A stretch of DNA of 64,000 nucleotides, taken from Scylla paramamosain. Its lineage: Eukaryota; Arthropoda; Malacostraca; Decapoda; Portunidae. This document shows positions 1-25,840 of the stretch, piece after piece. The position numbers and the translations under genes are program-made. The stretch's first letter is position 1. Every line of letters starts with the position of its first letter. Where the stretch lies: positions 5,933,501 through 5,997,500 of the forward strand of contig NC_087157.1 of assembly GCF_035594125.1 (NCBI RefSeq), read 5' to 3'. The notes beneath the pieces are model-generated. The model was given only the letters and a program-made list of their open reading frames with translations, was not told the DNA's origin and did no database searches.

Positions 1-802
1 ATCCATTGCCACCACCTGTCCTGTTGGTCGGGTATCCACTGCCACCACCTGTCCTGCTGGACGGGTATCCAGAGCCACCACCTGTCCTGCTGGACAGGTA
101 TCCATTGCCACCACCTGTCTTGCTAGACAGGTACCCACCGCCACCACCTGTCCTGTTGGATGGGTATTCACATCCACCACCTCTCCTGCTGTATGGGTAT
201 TCACTGCGTCACTTGTCCTGCGGGATGGATATTCACTGCCATCACCTGTCCTATTGAACAGGTATCCACCGCCACCACCTGTCCTGCTGGACGGGTATTC
301 ACCACCACCACCTGTTCTGCTGGATGGGTATCCACGGCCACCACCTGTTCTTCTGGACGTGTATCCACCGCCACCACCTGTCCTGCTGGACGAGTATCCA
401 CCGCCACCACCTGTCCTGTTGGACGAGTATCCACCGCCACCACCTGTCCTGCTGGACGGGTATCCACTACCACCACCTGTCCTGTTGGACGGGTATCCGC
501 TGCCACCACCTGTCCTGATGGACGGGTATCCACTGCCCCCACCTGTCCTGCAGGACAGGTATCCACCGCCATGACTAGCACCTGTTCTGCAGGACCGGTA
601 TCCACCGTTAGCACTTGTCCTGTAGGGCGGGTATCCACCGCCATGACCACCACCTGTCCTATAGGAAGGGTATCCACTGCCACCACCTGTCCTACAGGAC
701 GGGTATCCACCGCCACCACCTGTCCTGCAGGGCGTGTATCCACCGCCATGACCATCACCTGCCTTGCAGGACAGGTATCCACCGCTACCACCACGTCAGG
801 TG
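1..802. repeat. 33-bp minisatellite, about 24 units
   Basis: About 24 tandem units of 33 bp run from the window edge to about position 802, so the array is truncated on the left. The unit is roughly TATCCACCGCCACCACCTG followed by TCCTGCTGGACGGG. Three units (near 565, 640 and 745) are 39 bp because of a 6-bp ATGAC-type insertion, and one near 210 is 32 bp. Because 33 is a multiple of three, several frames stay open on both strands, giving artificial Pro-rich or Thr-rich peptides. Each unit contains an imperfect inverted repeat, which becomes a perfect 20-bp palindrome near 542-561. I see no flanking splice sites or start context, so I do not call a gene. Confidence 0.93.
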
Positions 803-1019
803 TTTTCAGCACCTGAATGACAACAAGCAAATCATGACTTTTGGATTTTCCTAGACATATCCAAGACGAAAACTCACACACAGTGCCTCAAAAACAATGT
901 GCTGGCCAGCTACATAGCACTGCGCGTGTTAATGGACACTTTGTGTCAAGTAGAGTTTAGGAAATACTGAGCAGAGCAGTTCTTGTCGTCATGCTAAACA
1001 CTGCCACTGATTACTACAT

Positions 1020-3354
<2,335 letters not shown>

Positions 3355-3360
3355 TTTATT
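3355..3360 (-). promoter_or_regulatory. PSMA3: PSMA3 polyadenylation signal AATAAA
   Basis: AATAAA on the minus strand, 11 nt beyond the PSMA3 stop codon (3372-3374). It implies an extremely short 3' UTR. I see no closer alternative. Confidence 0.7.
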
Positions 3361-3371
3361 TGTACACCACT

Positions 3372-6300
3372 TTACATCTCCTCATCCTCATCAGAGGAGT
3401 CCTCCTCAAGAGCAGCCTTAGCATACCGCTCCGCCTCCTTGTAAAGGGCATCAGGGACAAACTGATGGCGGCCTCCAGACTCCTCACACACCCAAGACAG
3501 TTCCATTTCAAACATCTTGTCCTTTACTTCATCATGGACAAGGTAAATACTGGAAAAGAGAGAATGAAAAAAATATCTATAAACATACATATTTGTAGTA
3601 TGATATGGCATCCAAAGTGCTTGATAAATTTTCTCATTTGCTTTCAAGGAACAGAATACATTAAAATATTTAGAAATTATTTCTTGCACATGCCATTTGA
3701 GATTCAGAGATGAAAACCACCTGTTTAGGGATGAGGGTCACCTCACAAAATTGGCCTAAAAATATACCTTTCCCTACCAATTATTTCTAACAGCCAAAAG
3801 TTACCGAGTCCTGTCGACTGACATATTATAAACTACATTTACATGGCTTGGTGTAGGCAGTTGGATCTTTTTTATATTACAAGATGCTAAAATGTAAAAG
3901 ATGTGAAGCTACCTTTATACCAAGAGTCATGACTTTATAATCAATGTTTCATTACTACTGTTTGAATATCATTAAACAGTATGCTCTGAACCTTCTTGAA
4001 TCTCATCCTTACATATACATTTTTCATAAAACTACTCTAACAACTTTGTGCTCTTGTTTAAATGAAATATCAACTTATTAATGATTACATCCATGCTATA
4101 CTTACATTTTGGCAGCCTCTTTGACAAGTTCTTTGCAGGTCATATCCTTCAATTTCAATTTCTCAATTTCAGTTTTTGCATTCTGCTTAGCTTTACCAAT
4201 TGCACATCCCCAGTATCCCTGAAATAAATAGACAGAACAATATTAAAACTGTATCTTTATAAAAGGAAAAATTTTTGGAAATTATGAAAGTATAAGGCAA
4301 TTTTATCTTGGAAAGCAAAAGGCTGATGTTTCTGAAGTCTTGGAGTAAGAAATTATAAGTTACCTTATGAAATAACTATAAAAATAACTAAGATAAGTAT
4401 TGGTAAAGGTAAAAGAAAATAAAGGTGATAGGAGAGTTAAACTCAAAATTTTGAAGTACCAGTAGAGAGAAAAAAAAAAAAAAAACTGCATCAAACCAAA
4501 CTAATATTTAGCTGGGATTCAGATGATTCACTTTTCACCACCAACTCTTACCACATCAACACCAGCACTTCCTGCTGCTAGAGACCTCTAAATTTGCTTA
4601 AACTCATGTACATTTTATATATACTGTTCAATTTCAGTATGAGTAGCTAAATCCAAAAATTAATGTCCATACCCCACAACCACAGGAAGGTTCCAAATAA
4701 CAAGCAGAGCAATCCATAACACTCCAGTCTCCAGCTTCCCATCTAGCAGTTATGTAAGTGCTGTAGCTTCTTGTGGTGAGCCTGACTGTTAATCCACTAC
4801 TGGGCCACTTTGCTTATTGAGAGCCCAATAATAGGGAACTGGCCTACCAAGTAAGATTCAGTGGTGAACTTTCTTAGTCCCTAAACTAATCAAATTTACT
4901 TTTTATGTGGGTCTAAGTCAAGATCCAATATTCAATTACAGATTTTGGAGTTCACCCAACTATTTATACCCTCAAAATTTTTCACATAAGGGAAGATATG
5001 AATGGCACCTGGTATATGTGACAAAATGAACACTTAGCAGACAAATATCAGTTATTTTCACAGTACATCTTTTAGAGGAAAGAGGGAAAAAATGACAGTA
5101 AAGTGTTCAGAAGAATGTTTAAAGGAATACTACAAAAGGCAAAGAAACTGAATGAAAGAAATATGGGGAAGTTAAAAACTGTTTCATGAAAATGGCATGA
5201 ACCAAGGCAATGAATAATTCTGCTTGTGGTGCAAAATAATTTGCATAAAGTACGATAAAACAGGCAATAAGACTTTTATCTATGTAATATGTGTATAGAA
5301 ACAAAACATTTCTAAAGTGGAGATTGGCTCAACATGTGAAGCAACACACTCTGAACTCATCACAGCAAAAAGAATGCCAGTATATATTACAAAGACTGAT
5401 ATGTAGAAGAAAAGATCCTTGAACAAATGTACAACTCTAACATACATGGCACATTCCTGAGGGATCAATTAAGTACATCTGTGGTCCATCTTCATCATAA
5501 ACTCCAATCATGACAGAGCAGCCGAAGGGCCTCACAGCAGAATAAAGGGTGTAGGCGTGGTGGTAGGAACTGATTCGCTCTGCCAGGAACTGTAGATCAA
5601 CAGACACAATGAGTGCTTAATTCTTATCTACTACTCTACTTTAACATTTTGTGAGAGGAAACTATAAATTACTTTGTCTTCAGGTAACTGAATAACTAAT
5701 TTTCTATATATAGCAGGACTGCATTTCCATCTAAAGAAGTCTCTTAAAAATCATGTTTTCCACAATAATAGTGTTCCTATTAAAGCAATAAAACACCTTA
5801 AACCACTAATCATGTTGACTTTTCAATTCTAAAGGATTAATCATGTTGAGTTTTCAGTTCTAAAGGATTCACAAACATGGTATATACTACAAGACTGTAT
5901 CAAGCCCTAGAAAAATCTCAATTCTGGTGAATAAAGAGGATGCTATAAATCTGTATTTGATAAAAAAAAACATTCAGAAATTCATATTACTCCTCTGTAT
6001 TTTCATACATTAAACAAAGCAAAAATACAACAAAATATACGAAGAATCTCAGTAATTTACCTTACAAGGGATGGGTCTTCCATACTCAGCTCGATAATTA
6101 GCTGCTTCTGCTCGTCCCACATCAACAACAGCTCGAGCATCTGCTAACAGCCCAGCTGAAGCCTGGAAGAGAACAGTAAGAACAATAAATTTCAAGATGA
6201 TAAAGTGCAATTGAGATATCTGGATCTTCTGTAGGTTATTGTAAATGTGCAATTTCCATATGTTGGAATTACTAATGACAATTATATGTATCTCTGAACT

Positions 6301-9300
6301 TACACTATGTTCCGTATTTTAAATGCCTCATTTCTATCATGGTTTCCTTCAATGGGGTTAAAGTAGGTGTAAAGCCATAATTTATCTTATAATTACTTTA
6401 ATTAATATTATTGTTCATTTTTTTTTTACTGATTTATTTAATTAGTTTATTTATTGAGAAGGGAAGGGAGTACTTTCTCTTCTCCAAGGAGGGACCAAAG
6501 GGCTTAGAGAGTGGTGTGAATGGGTGTAAATGTGAGAGTTACATGCCTTGTCTTGGATACCCCACTGTTAGGAGGAGTTAGCCTTGGTATATGTATGAAT
6601 GTACCTATCTATTTATTTTATTTTATTCTATTTAGTTCTGTCCATGTGTATGTGATAATTTCAAACTACCTGCAACTGCATACTATAAAACAAAAGACAA
6701 GAATTTCTCAAAGTTAATAAGGATATAAATCCTATCATTTAGACTTTTATGAGTCCTTACCAAGCCTGCGTGTGTGTCAATGGTAAAAATTCGCTTGTTG
6801 GCCCCTCGTTCATACAGCTTTGATGTGATGATTTTCTCAACAGCAAACACAACACCATCTTTGCATCTCAGGCCAATGGCTGTCCTGTAAAAGAAGAAAC
6901 GAATAAGGATGCATGTACTTAATTACATAATGTAATACTAATATCAGGATAACAATGAGAATCAAGTGAAAATTCATTGATACAGCTATTCAATATATGG
7001 TACCATAAATTTACTATCTAACATATAAGGAATAAAATAGCTAACTTACAAGTCAATAAAGAAATATGATAAACCATCAATATATCCAATTAGGAGGAAA
7101 TGGAATTAACTATGCTTAAAGTTCAACAAATCTGAAACGTTCCCCTCATTTGATGGGAATTTCAATAAATGGCAGCCCACTGTATAAATGCAGAATGAAC
7201 TAGTCTACAAGACACTGAACAACAGTTCACATCTCATAAAAGCCTTTTTTTCAGCTACCACAAAAGCTGTTCATGATGAACTAATTGGCTGTGGCACAAA
7301 TACCACAGTTTCACATTGATGTCCTACTTACCCACTGTTCTCCACAGCTTTTTGGGCATATTCAACCTGGAACACACGTCCATCAGGCGAGAACTGTGAC
7401 GCTGACAAGTCATACTATAACAGAAGAGAATAATTCCAGATTACTGCTCTGTCAACACTACACTTTAAAGATTTACACTATTTTTTTTTATCAAAACATA
7501 TACCCTTAATAGATACAAGTTAATATTAACAATCATAAAAAATCTAAACATATATATATGAACATTGCTTCCCCTATAATAGTAATTACACCATTTGCAG
7601 ATTTCCAAATTTATAATTTTTTCCCCAATGGCATATAAAAAGCCACGAAAGAAATTTTGCATTCCATTCTCACTCTATCCACAAGTTGTCAACACCATCG
7701 TAAAAGTACATATGTATTTACCTGGTTGTAATGTACAGTGTTTGAGCAAAGTTCATTTTGTTCTATCTCCATACTTATGTTTGTTCAATTTCTATTTAAA
7801 TATGTGTAAACTGTCCATAGTAACCACATCTTCACTTAAGTCATTCCAGATGTCTACGGTTAAATGTGGGAAGTTGTGACTCTTGATCGTATTTACATGT
7901 CCTCTCATACATCTCTTTCCTTCCTCCATTCATGGTACTGAATCTTGTCTGTCTACCTTTTCCATGCTGTTTACAAGTTTGCACATCACTATCAGATTTC
8001 CTCTTTCTATTTGTTGTAGTATTGGTCTTTGGCCCATTTCACATGACACCACCAGTGGGGGTTACCAGATACCCCAGTGTGAAAGAGTTAGGTAACTGCA
8101 AGCAATAAATAACTGTGCCCTACCATCAGCAGCACTTACCTGCTCACATCACCACAGTGGTCTTGTGTGAAAGACTCCATTGCAAATTATGAGAGTTAAC
8201 TTGTGATGGCCACTGGTGGTGTCATGTGAAAGGAGCCTTAGTCTCTCCTCATAGTTTAGATCCTTCAAGTCTAGAATCAGCTTGTAACTGTCTTCTGTAT
8301 TCCTTCCAACTTCCTTAGATCTTTCTTCCTATGTGGAATTCACACTACAGCTGTGTACTCCAACTTAGGGCATATTATGTTTATCATTATTTTCTTCCCC
8401 ATATTAATTTTTAAATAATTAAATACCTTAATCAAGCACCAATCATTAGCTGTACTATAAACTATACAGTAATTTATGTAATCTTACAACCTATTATTAA
8501 AATCTTGGTTGACTTGGGAATTTATCAAGCAATCACAGTTTCTGTTCAAAATGCATCAATAACTTTTTGAACATTTAATGGTGTACTACCATCAGGCAAT
8601 GCACCATGCCTTGAGTATCACAAAGCAGGGCATCATCTCACTCAATAAATGTCTGGTTCTCACCTACTGGGCTTCCCACCCCACACATCAAATGATGGGG
8701 GCAACAGAAAGCCATACCCTGCTGATGTGCCAGCCCAAGTAGATACAATTAGAAATAACAGAAGTGGCCAGACAGTGAATTGTAAGCAGCAATACTGAAT
8801 TTCCTTAATGACAGTGAGGTTAATATTTCATACATATACAAAAAAAATAAGTCCCTGAGTTAATGCATGTTCATGTTTAAATGAAGCCAAATTAACACAT
8901 GGTTTTTGGAGGAAATCACTTAATGGAATTTAGGAGAGGTGCAGGTGGTGGTCTTGATTGCCCACTGCCTATTACTTTAATGAAAGTAAGTCATTTGGCT
9001 GAGAAATTATTATCAAAGTAATCTGCAACACAAAACTATGAAAAATAAAATAATATTTCCCTGAAAGAAAGGAAAGCCAGTTTTCTGAACATTTAATGCT
9101 TTCTTTTAACAGGGAGAGAGCTTAAGAGGAATAAAAGTATAATATAAAACTGCAGATTTAACATGCTGTCATAATAATCCACTCCACCTATGCAGACTTT
9201 GCCTAGAAATGAAGGAAAGCAATTTACTGGCCATCAAAACTTCAGAACACAGCTTGAACCATCCCTTCCAGACTCCCGTATCTTATTACCACCGATATCT

Positions 9301-9534
9301 TCCTGGATTCTTCCACAATTTACACGTAATATAGCCTTTAGGATTAGCCAGGTGGCACTCGACGTGAATATCATAATTCTTATTCATTCTGCAAATTGCC
9401 TGTAGACAGAAATACAATCTCAGCAAACAGAGGTGCTGGGGCCAGTCTGATATCACCTTCACACCAGCGTCCTGGACTGATTCTGTCTAAAGGCTTAGCT
9501 ATTTATCACTCACCCCGGTACCAATTGAACTCAT
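3372..9534 (-). CDS. PSMA3: Proteasome subunit alpha type-3 (20S core alpha7)
   Basis: Seven coding exons on the minus strand: 9534-9514, 7414-7332, 6884-6761, 6162-6061, 5589-5446, 4218-4106 and 3549-3372. All have GT donors and AG acceptors, and the 765 nt join in frame to 254 aa (human PSMA3 is 255). The start exon encodes MSSIGTG. Exon 2 carries the alpha-subunit N-terminal signature [20 protein letters not shown]. Exon 4 has AGLLADAR, exon 6 [12 protein letters not shown], and the last exon [11 protein letters not shown] followed by the acidic tail [11 protein letters not shown] typical of this subunit. The protein is a structural, non-catalytic member of the outer ring of the 20S proteasome, in cytosol and nucleus. 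Intron 1 (7415-9513) contains a LINE relic carrying an inserted element. The stop lies 11 nt before AATAAA. Identity is very secure; the transcription start is not visible. Confidence 0.97.
7760..8402 (-). pseudogene. LINE relic (ORF2 C-terminal region) in PSMA3 intron 1
   Basis: Read on the minus strand, 8398 to 8236 gives PKLEYTAVV, stop, [18 protein letters not shown], a frameshift, then [14 protein letters not shown]. After a 195-bp interruption the frame resumes at about 8035 as [20 protein letters not shown], then [10 protein letters not shown] and [17 protein letters not shown] down to about 7790. This order (YEERL, RRxRGDLI-like, WNxLxxxVV) is the C-terminal region of arthropod non-LTR reverse transcriptases. 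Stops and a frameshift show it is dead. It is a different family from the copies at 1020 and 10289. The gap at 8037-8231 is explained by an inserted element. Confidence 0.8.
8037..8231. mobile_element. Small inverted-repeat (MITE-like) element inserted in a LINE relic
   Basis: The ends are 22-bp inverted repeats: TTTCACATGACACCACCAGT followed by GG at 8037-8058, and its exact reverse complement at 8210-8231. The 195-bp segment interrupts the LINE reading between YEERLRL and GQRPILQQ, so it arrived later. It has no coding capacity. I cannot define a target-site duplication: flanks are GGCCCA on the left and GGAGCC on the right. The superfamily is not assigned. Confidence 0.75.
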
Positions 9535-9779
9535 GATGTCCCTCTTTCACAGCAAGCCGTCGGAGAACAAGTACCACTGGAGTAAACAATCCACAGAACG
9601 GTCCCGGTGTTGTCACTCTGCAGACCGTCGACCTGATAGCAGCGTTTTCGTCAATCCTTTACTTCAAATTTCATGTTAATGATTTTGAAGGAATTCTTAT
9701 GGACTTCCTTGGTCTCCGATATTATCTAATGATGTCTTAATAATGCTTAAAAGAAAATTCTGATGTTATTAAGATACTA

Positions 9780-9829
<50 letters not shown>

Positions 9830-10254
9830 CAATAAAAAAAAATCGGTAACCATGTAAATTGAGATTAATATGACACAAAATATTCGGAAATATGATTTAA
9901 AATATATGGTTTCTAATATATTGGTATAAAACTACTTGCGTGTATAGTCGACGTTTCCTGTGCTGTTTGTTGTCCAATAGAGTCGCAACTAAGATATAAG
10001 TTAATGTAATTTCATTTTTGACCAATGACAAAACTCGTACTCTGATTAATTTCACTCTTATTTTATCCTGCCGGTTTATAGTATTGGCATAGATACTCAT
10101 TTTTTATTGTCCTTACGATAGAGAGAGAGAGAGAGAGAGAGAGAAGGGGTGGGGGACTTGCGTGCAGTAACTCGACCTATCTCGCCTCATTTTATCATGT
10201 TATATTCTCAAAAACTAGATGTATTGGTGTAAGTAGATATACTGGTTTTTGCGT

Positions 10255-10288
<34 letters not shown>
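9535..10288. other. PSMA3 upstream region with (TG)n and (GA)n tracts
   Basis: Holds the presumed PSMA3 5' UTR and promoter (9535 to about 9700), a (TG)n tract at 9783-9829, and (GA)n tracts at 10122-10143 and 10257-10287. I see no coding exon. The second GA tract appears to have grown out of the end of the neighbouring LINE copy, since the LINE reading runs straight into it. Confidence 0.6.
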
Positions 10289-10289
<1 letters not shown>

Positions 10290-12371
10290 ATAAGACGAAA
10301 TGCTTTTAATTCCACCCTGTCTAAAAGTGTGGTATGAATGGAATCCGCCATACATGTTAAGCATACTCCATACATGGGCGGATCCTGTACAGAATTTATA
10401 GCTTGGGGTGGGTGTGAGGAAGTCCGGCGGAGACGACTCAGCGCCCAACCTCATAGAAGTTGTTTTAGCTAGAGATGAGATGTGAAGTTTCCAATTTAGA
10501 TTATGAGTAAAGAACAGACCGAGGATGTTCAGTGTAGAAGAGGGGCACAGTTGGGTGTCAATGAAGAAGGGGATAGTTATCTGGAAGGTTGTGACGAATT
10601 GATAGATTGAGGAATTGAGTTTTTGAGGTATTGAACAATACTTAGTTTGGTCTCAGTCAGAAATTTTAGAGAGATTAGAGGTCAGGCGTTAAGTGGCTTC
10701 CCTGCTTGAGCTGTTTAATTATCGAAGGGTTGGACGTCCGTGAAAAGACATGGAAAAATGCAGGGTGGTATCATCAGCGTAGGAGTGGATAAGAGATCAC
10801 TGAAAAATAGTTGAAAGAAAGTGGGTGACAGGACAGAATCTTGAGGAACATCACTGTCAACAGACTTAGGAGAAGAACAGTGACCATGTACCAAAGCAGC
10901 AATAAAAAAGTCAGTAAGGAAACTTGAGATGAAGTTATGGAGAGAGACAGAAGCCATAGGAGGTAGTTTGGAAATCAAAGCTTTGTGCCAGACGAGTTAA
11001 GACTCAGTAAGGAAACCCAGAAGATCACCTGTAGCGAGCGGCCATAATAGAACACATTCTGACGATCAGATATATAAGAAAGGTTGTGAAGCGATCGATG
11101 TTTAAGAATCTTCCTGTTGAGGATAGACTCAAAAACTTTCGATAGGCAGGAAATTAAAGCAATAGGGCGATAGTTTGAGGGATTAGAACGGTCACCCTTT
11201 TTTAGGAACAGGCTGAATGTAGGCAAACTTCCAGCAGGAAGAAAAGGTAGATGTTGATAGACAGAGTTGGAAGAGTTTGACTAAGCAAGGTGCAAACACA
11301 GAGGCACAGTTTCGGAGAACAATAGGAGGGACCACATTAGGTAAGCATGTACACAAGCCTTCCGGGGGTTATGACAGGCGAAGGCATGTAAAACATCACC
11401 GTGAAGGATCTTAATGGGTAGCATTAAGTAGTCGGAGGGTGGAGAGGGAAAAACAAGCCCTGAATCATCCAAGGTAGAGTTTTTAGCAAAAAGTATGAGC
11501 GAAGAGTTCAGTATTAGAAATAGATGAAATGGCAATGGTGCCCTCAAGTTGAAATAAAGAAGGGAAAGATGAAGAGTAAAGTTACTGGAGATGTTTTTGG
11601 CAAGATGGAAATTACGAGGGGAGTTAACGTAGATTTTGAAAGATTTTGACATCTTCTATTGATGAAGTTTTTGGCTAGTTAGAGAATAGACTTGGCATGA
11701 TTTCCGACAGAAATATAAAGTGCATGAGATTCAGGTGATGGTAGGCTCAAGTATCTTTTGTGGGCGACCTTTCTATCATGTATGACAAGAGAACAGGATG
11801 TGTTAAATCAAGGTTTGGAGGGTTTAGGTCGAAAGAAAGTGTGAGGAATGTATGCCGCCATGCCAGACACTGTCATCTCTGTTATGTGCTCAGCACACAG
11901 AGACGGGTTTCTGTCACGGAAATAGTAGTCATGCCAGAGAAAATCAGAATAATGCCTCCTCAGGTCCCCTTTAATTATCAGAAGAAAAACGCCAGAGGCT
12001 TGCACCTTCGCTTTGGGGTATCCTGAGGACGAATTGGAGCGATAGGACAAGATATAGATATGAAGTTGTGTCCGGATGAACACAACGGAGAAGACAGTGA
12101 CAGTACGAGTATAAGCAGATGAGGAAAAGTCAAGAATGTTGGTCGTACCTTCAAGACGGTCAGGAATATGAATAAGGTGTTGCACTAATTGCTCTAGCTC
12201 GTGGAGGATAGCAAAATTAAAGGCTAGTTCACCAGGTTGGTCAGTGAAGGGAAAGGAAAGTCAAAGCTGGAGGTGAAAATTGAAGTCTCCAAGAATGGAG
12301 ACATCCTTGAAAGAAAATAGAGCCAGGATGTACTTCACTTTGGAAGTTAAGTAGTCAAAGATTTTATATAC

Positions 12372-12454
<83 letters not shown>

Positions 12455-12640
12455 GTTTGAGAGTGACTGTAATCGTAGCCAGATGGTGGAAAATTCTGAG
12501 CGTGGACACGAAAGCAAGTTAAGCCGTTGCCCACATAGATGCAACATCCAGCTTGGGACTGAAAATTAAGATAAAGTAGAAGGGAACACAGAAGGAGCTA
12601 CTGTCAGCTGCCTCAGAGCAGTTTCAGTGAGAAAAAAAAA
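10289..12640 (-). pseudogene. LINE ORF2 relic, endonuclease plus reverse transcriptase
   Basis: A longer copy of the family seen at 1020-2421, in the opposite orientation. Going down the minus strand: FPPSGYDYSHSQT (about 12490-12455), a (TA)n interruption, then the endonuclease box ILGDFNFH (about 12290-12265), an endonuclease C-terminal part (12185-11808), a linker (11652-11281), the RT start KKGDRSNPSNYRPIALISCL (about 11200-11140), LSKVFESILNRKILKH, a CSSPKSVDSDVPQDSVLSP box (about 10880-10824), and a C-terminal stretch with LLDRVELKAFRLIN (about 10335-10292). Frameshifts and stops throughout mean no active protein. Clade (jockey- or CR1-like) is not resolved. Confidence 0.85.
12365..12451. 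repeat. (TA)n microsatellite inside the LINE endonuclease region
   Basis: About 85 bp of TA with a CG interruption near 12370. It splits the endonuclease part of the minus-strand LINE relic. Confidence 0.95.
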
Positions 12641-12760
12641 AAGATGAGTTTTAATAGAGGAGAGACGGTGTTCCATAGAAGTTGACCTATAAGTTATCTT
12701 CCTCAATTTATCCTGTCATATTTTCAATATATAGATGTATTGGTACTGTGACGATTGTCG

Positions 12761-13179
<419 letters not shown>

Positions 13180-13412
13180 ACTCTTAAATATTTTTTCATT
13201 AGCTGTTAGCAATCCAGTTCACAAAAGATAAGTCTGCTGAATGTTTCCATGATGATTTATTACAAGAGCACTGCCGTGTCAGTCGCAGTGTTGAGCATAT
13301 CTGTCAGCAAGCTTTGTTACTTTCTGCCAGGCTTTGCAGATCTTTAACTCGAAAATGTAGTCTGTGCTTCTGTTCATTACCTGAAAATAAGTGCATGTGT
13401 AAAAGCATTAAG

Positions 13413-13418
<6 letters not shown>

Positions 13419-13465
<47 letters not shown>
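13419..13465. repeat. (CT)n microsatellite upstream of RCBTB1
   Basis: About 23 CT units about 245 bp before the RCBTB1 start codon. In arthropods GA/CT tracts near promoters can bind GAGA-type factors; a regulatory role here is only a possibility. Confidence 0.93.
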
Positions 13466-13469
<4 letters not shown>

Positions 13470-13709
13470 TGTTCAGCACCAAATAGTTCGTCGCTCTAAG
13501 TTAGAGTATGCACTTGCAAATATCTGGATGCAATTATCACATTGTTTCCTTTTATGTAGATTACTAGAAGGGATGAAGGCCAGACGGGGTGAAAGACGAG
13601 TCCTCCCAGGCCCTGTGCCACTGCCAGCCGCCAGTGTCACCCTCCCGTCATGGTGAGCCGTCGGTGGTCCGTCTCTTCCGCTGCTTCTTAAATCCGTCGC
13701 TTCCTCACC

Positions 13710-24290
<10,581 letters not shown>

Positions 24291-24879
24291 TATTCTAGCT
24301 ACTTGTTGATGAGAATCTCACAACAGCAGCAGCAGCCCAGGCACGGCCAACACTCTTAATGTCACAGTCAGGGTGTTGTGAGTGGCAAGGCAAAGGGGTC
24401 AGTGGTGGTCTGATACGGGCAGTGGTGACAAGAGAGATAATATCATCAGCATTCATCTTGGGGACAGCCAATCATCAGTGATGTCTGAGATGTGTGATAT
24501 GTTTTAAGAAATTTTTTTAAATTTACAGTTTCAGATGCTCCAATGCAGAACAAATAAGAAAAGAAAAGAAAAAGAATGACGATCCCAGCTCTTTCTGGAA
24601 GTGTGTAAGTTGCACAGTGATTTGTAGCAGCAGTCATGGTTGATACAAGGTTAGATTTGTGTTACTTTACTGCTACTAGAGGATCTGTGATATTTTTATG
24701 ATTTGTTTTATAGGATTATGGTTCATTTCTTAAGTTATGTGTTTTGTTATGCTTTCTATGTTAGTGAGTGATTTATTGTTAATTGCAGGTTATGAAGTTT
24801 CATTTGAAGTTTAAAGAATTTGGTTAATATTATTAACTTTTGCAGCTTCATTACTGCTTTCACAGCTTAGAAAGAATTA

Positions 24880-25184
24880 TTGTGGTACCTCAGGTTATGA
24901 GTTTAATTTGCTCCAGAAGATCATATACTAGCATCATCCACTGCAGCCAGTTTTATGTAAAGCAAACTTTACATAAAAACACAAGGAACACACTGGAGAG
25001 CAAAAATTAATGAGGAAATGATTGCACAACCGTTTCCTCTATGAGAGCATATGGTGACTGAGAGCAGGGGAGAGCAAGTGTGGCTGGGCATGTCTTTGTT
25101 TACTGTCAGCTGCCTGATAGAAAACAAAAGCCAAGTCCTCTGCCTGTTCAGGTGCATGTAACTCAAGTTTTTGCTTGTAAGCAG

Positions 25185-25215
<31 letters not shown>

Positions 25216-25300
25216 GATTCTTTAGTTGTGGTAAAGAATATTTGAAAAAAAATGCTGCATTACTCCTAACCAGAGGGATTTGTAACCCAAGGTACCACTG
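24880..25300. mobile_element. Non-autonomous Tc1/mariner-like element
   Basis: A 421-bp segment bounded by inverted ends: left TTGTGGTACCTCAGGTTATG, right reverse complement CAGTGGTACCTTGGGTTACA. A TA dinucleotide sits directly outside each end (24878-24879 and 25301-25302), as expected of a TA target duplication. It has no transposase reading frame. It contains a T run at 25190-25212 and a perfect hairpin at 24952-24979 (12-bp arms TTTTATGTAAAG, 4-base loop). It lies in the 3' flank, or 3' UTR, of RCBTB1. Superfamily is inferred from the TA flanks and TIR style. Confidence 0.7.
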
Positions 25301-25834
25301 TAGTTACAGAAGGTATATTTTACATTGCAGATATTAGTCTAGATTTCAGAGGCACACAGTATGTTGGTATTTGACTGTAATGTAACTAAATTTTGTCATG
25401 TAATTTATTTATTTATTTATTATTTTTTAAGAACTAGGGAGTTGACAATTATTTGTGAAACATACAAAAGGGGAATGTTTGATGTAGAACATTTTCATGA
25501 AAGTACAATTTTATAAGCATGGCATGTTGTCTGAAATGCTGTGTATATTATTGTACTTTCAGAAACATACCCTTGTGTTCCATGTGAGATTTTCTAAGCT
25601 TATATATTTCTTTCAACTTATGATAACTTTTATGATTCTCATGTATTGTGATATTAAGTGAAAGTCCTTTTATTCTTTTATCTTTTTTTAAATGTATTGA
25701 AACATTCCAACACTTGGGATACACTATGTAACTGCCTCACACTTAAGACATAAATGAATTGGAAGTTTGTCTCCATTCATGTGTGGATGCAGATTCATAG
25801 AACAAGCTTTTTCCTCCTTTTCACACGCAAAAAA

Positions 25835-25840
25835 AATAAA
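25835..25840 (+). promoter_or_regulatory. RCBTB1: Candidate RCBTB1 polyadenylation signal AATAAA
   Basis: A plus-strand AATAAA about 1.5 kb after the RCBTB1 stop. Another, at 33708, would imply a 9.4-kb 3' UTR. The choice cannot be made from sequence alone. Confidence 0.35.

Noticed and set aside
1..881. Long open frames on both strands over the first 880 bp
   Set aside because: They follow from a 33-bp repeat whose length is a multiple of three. No start context, splice sites or known domain.
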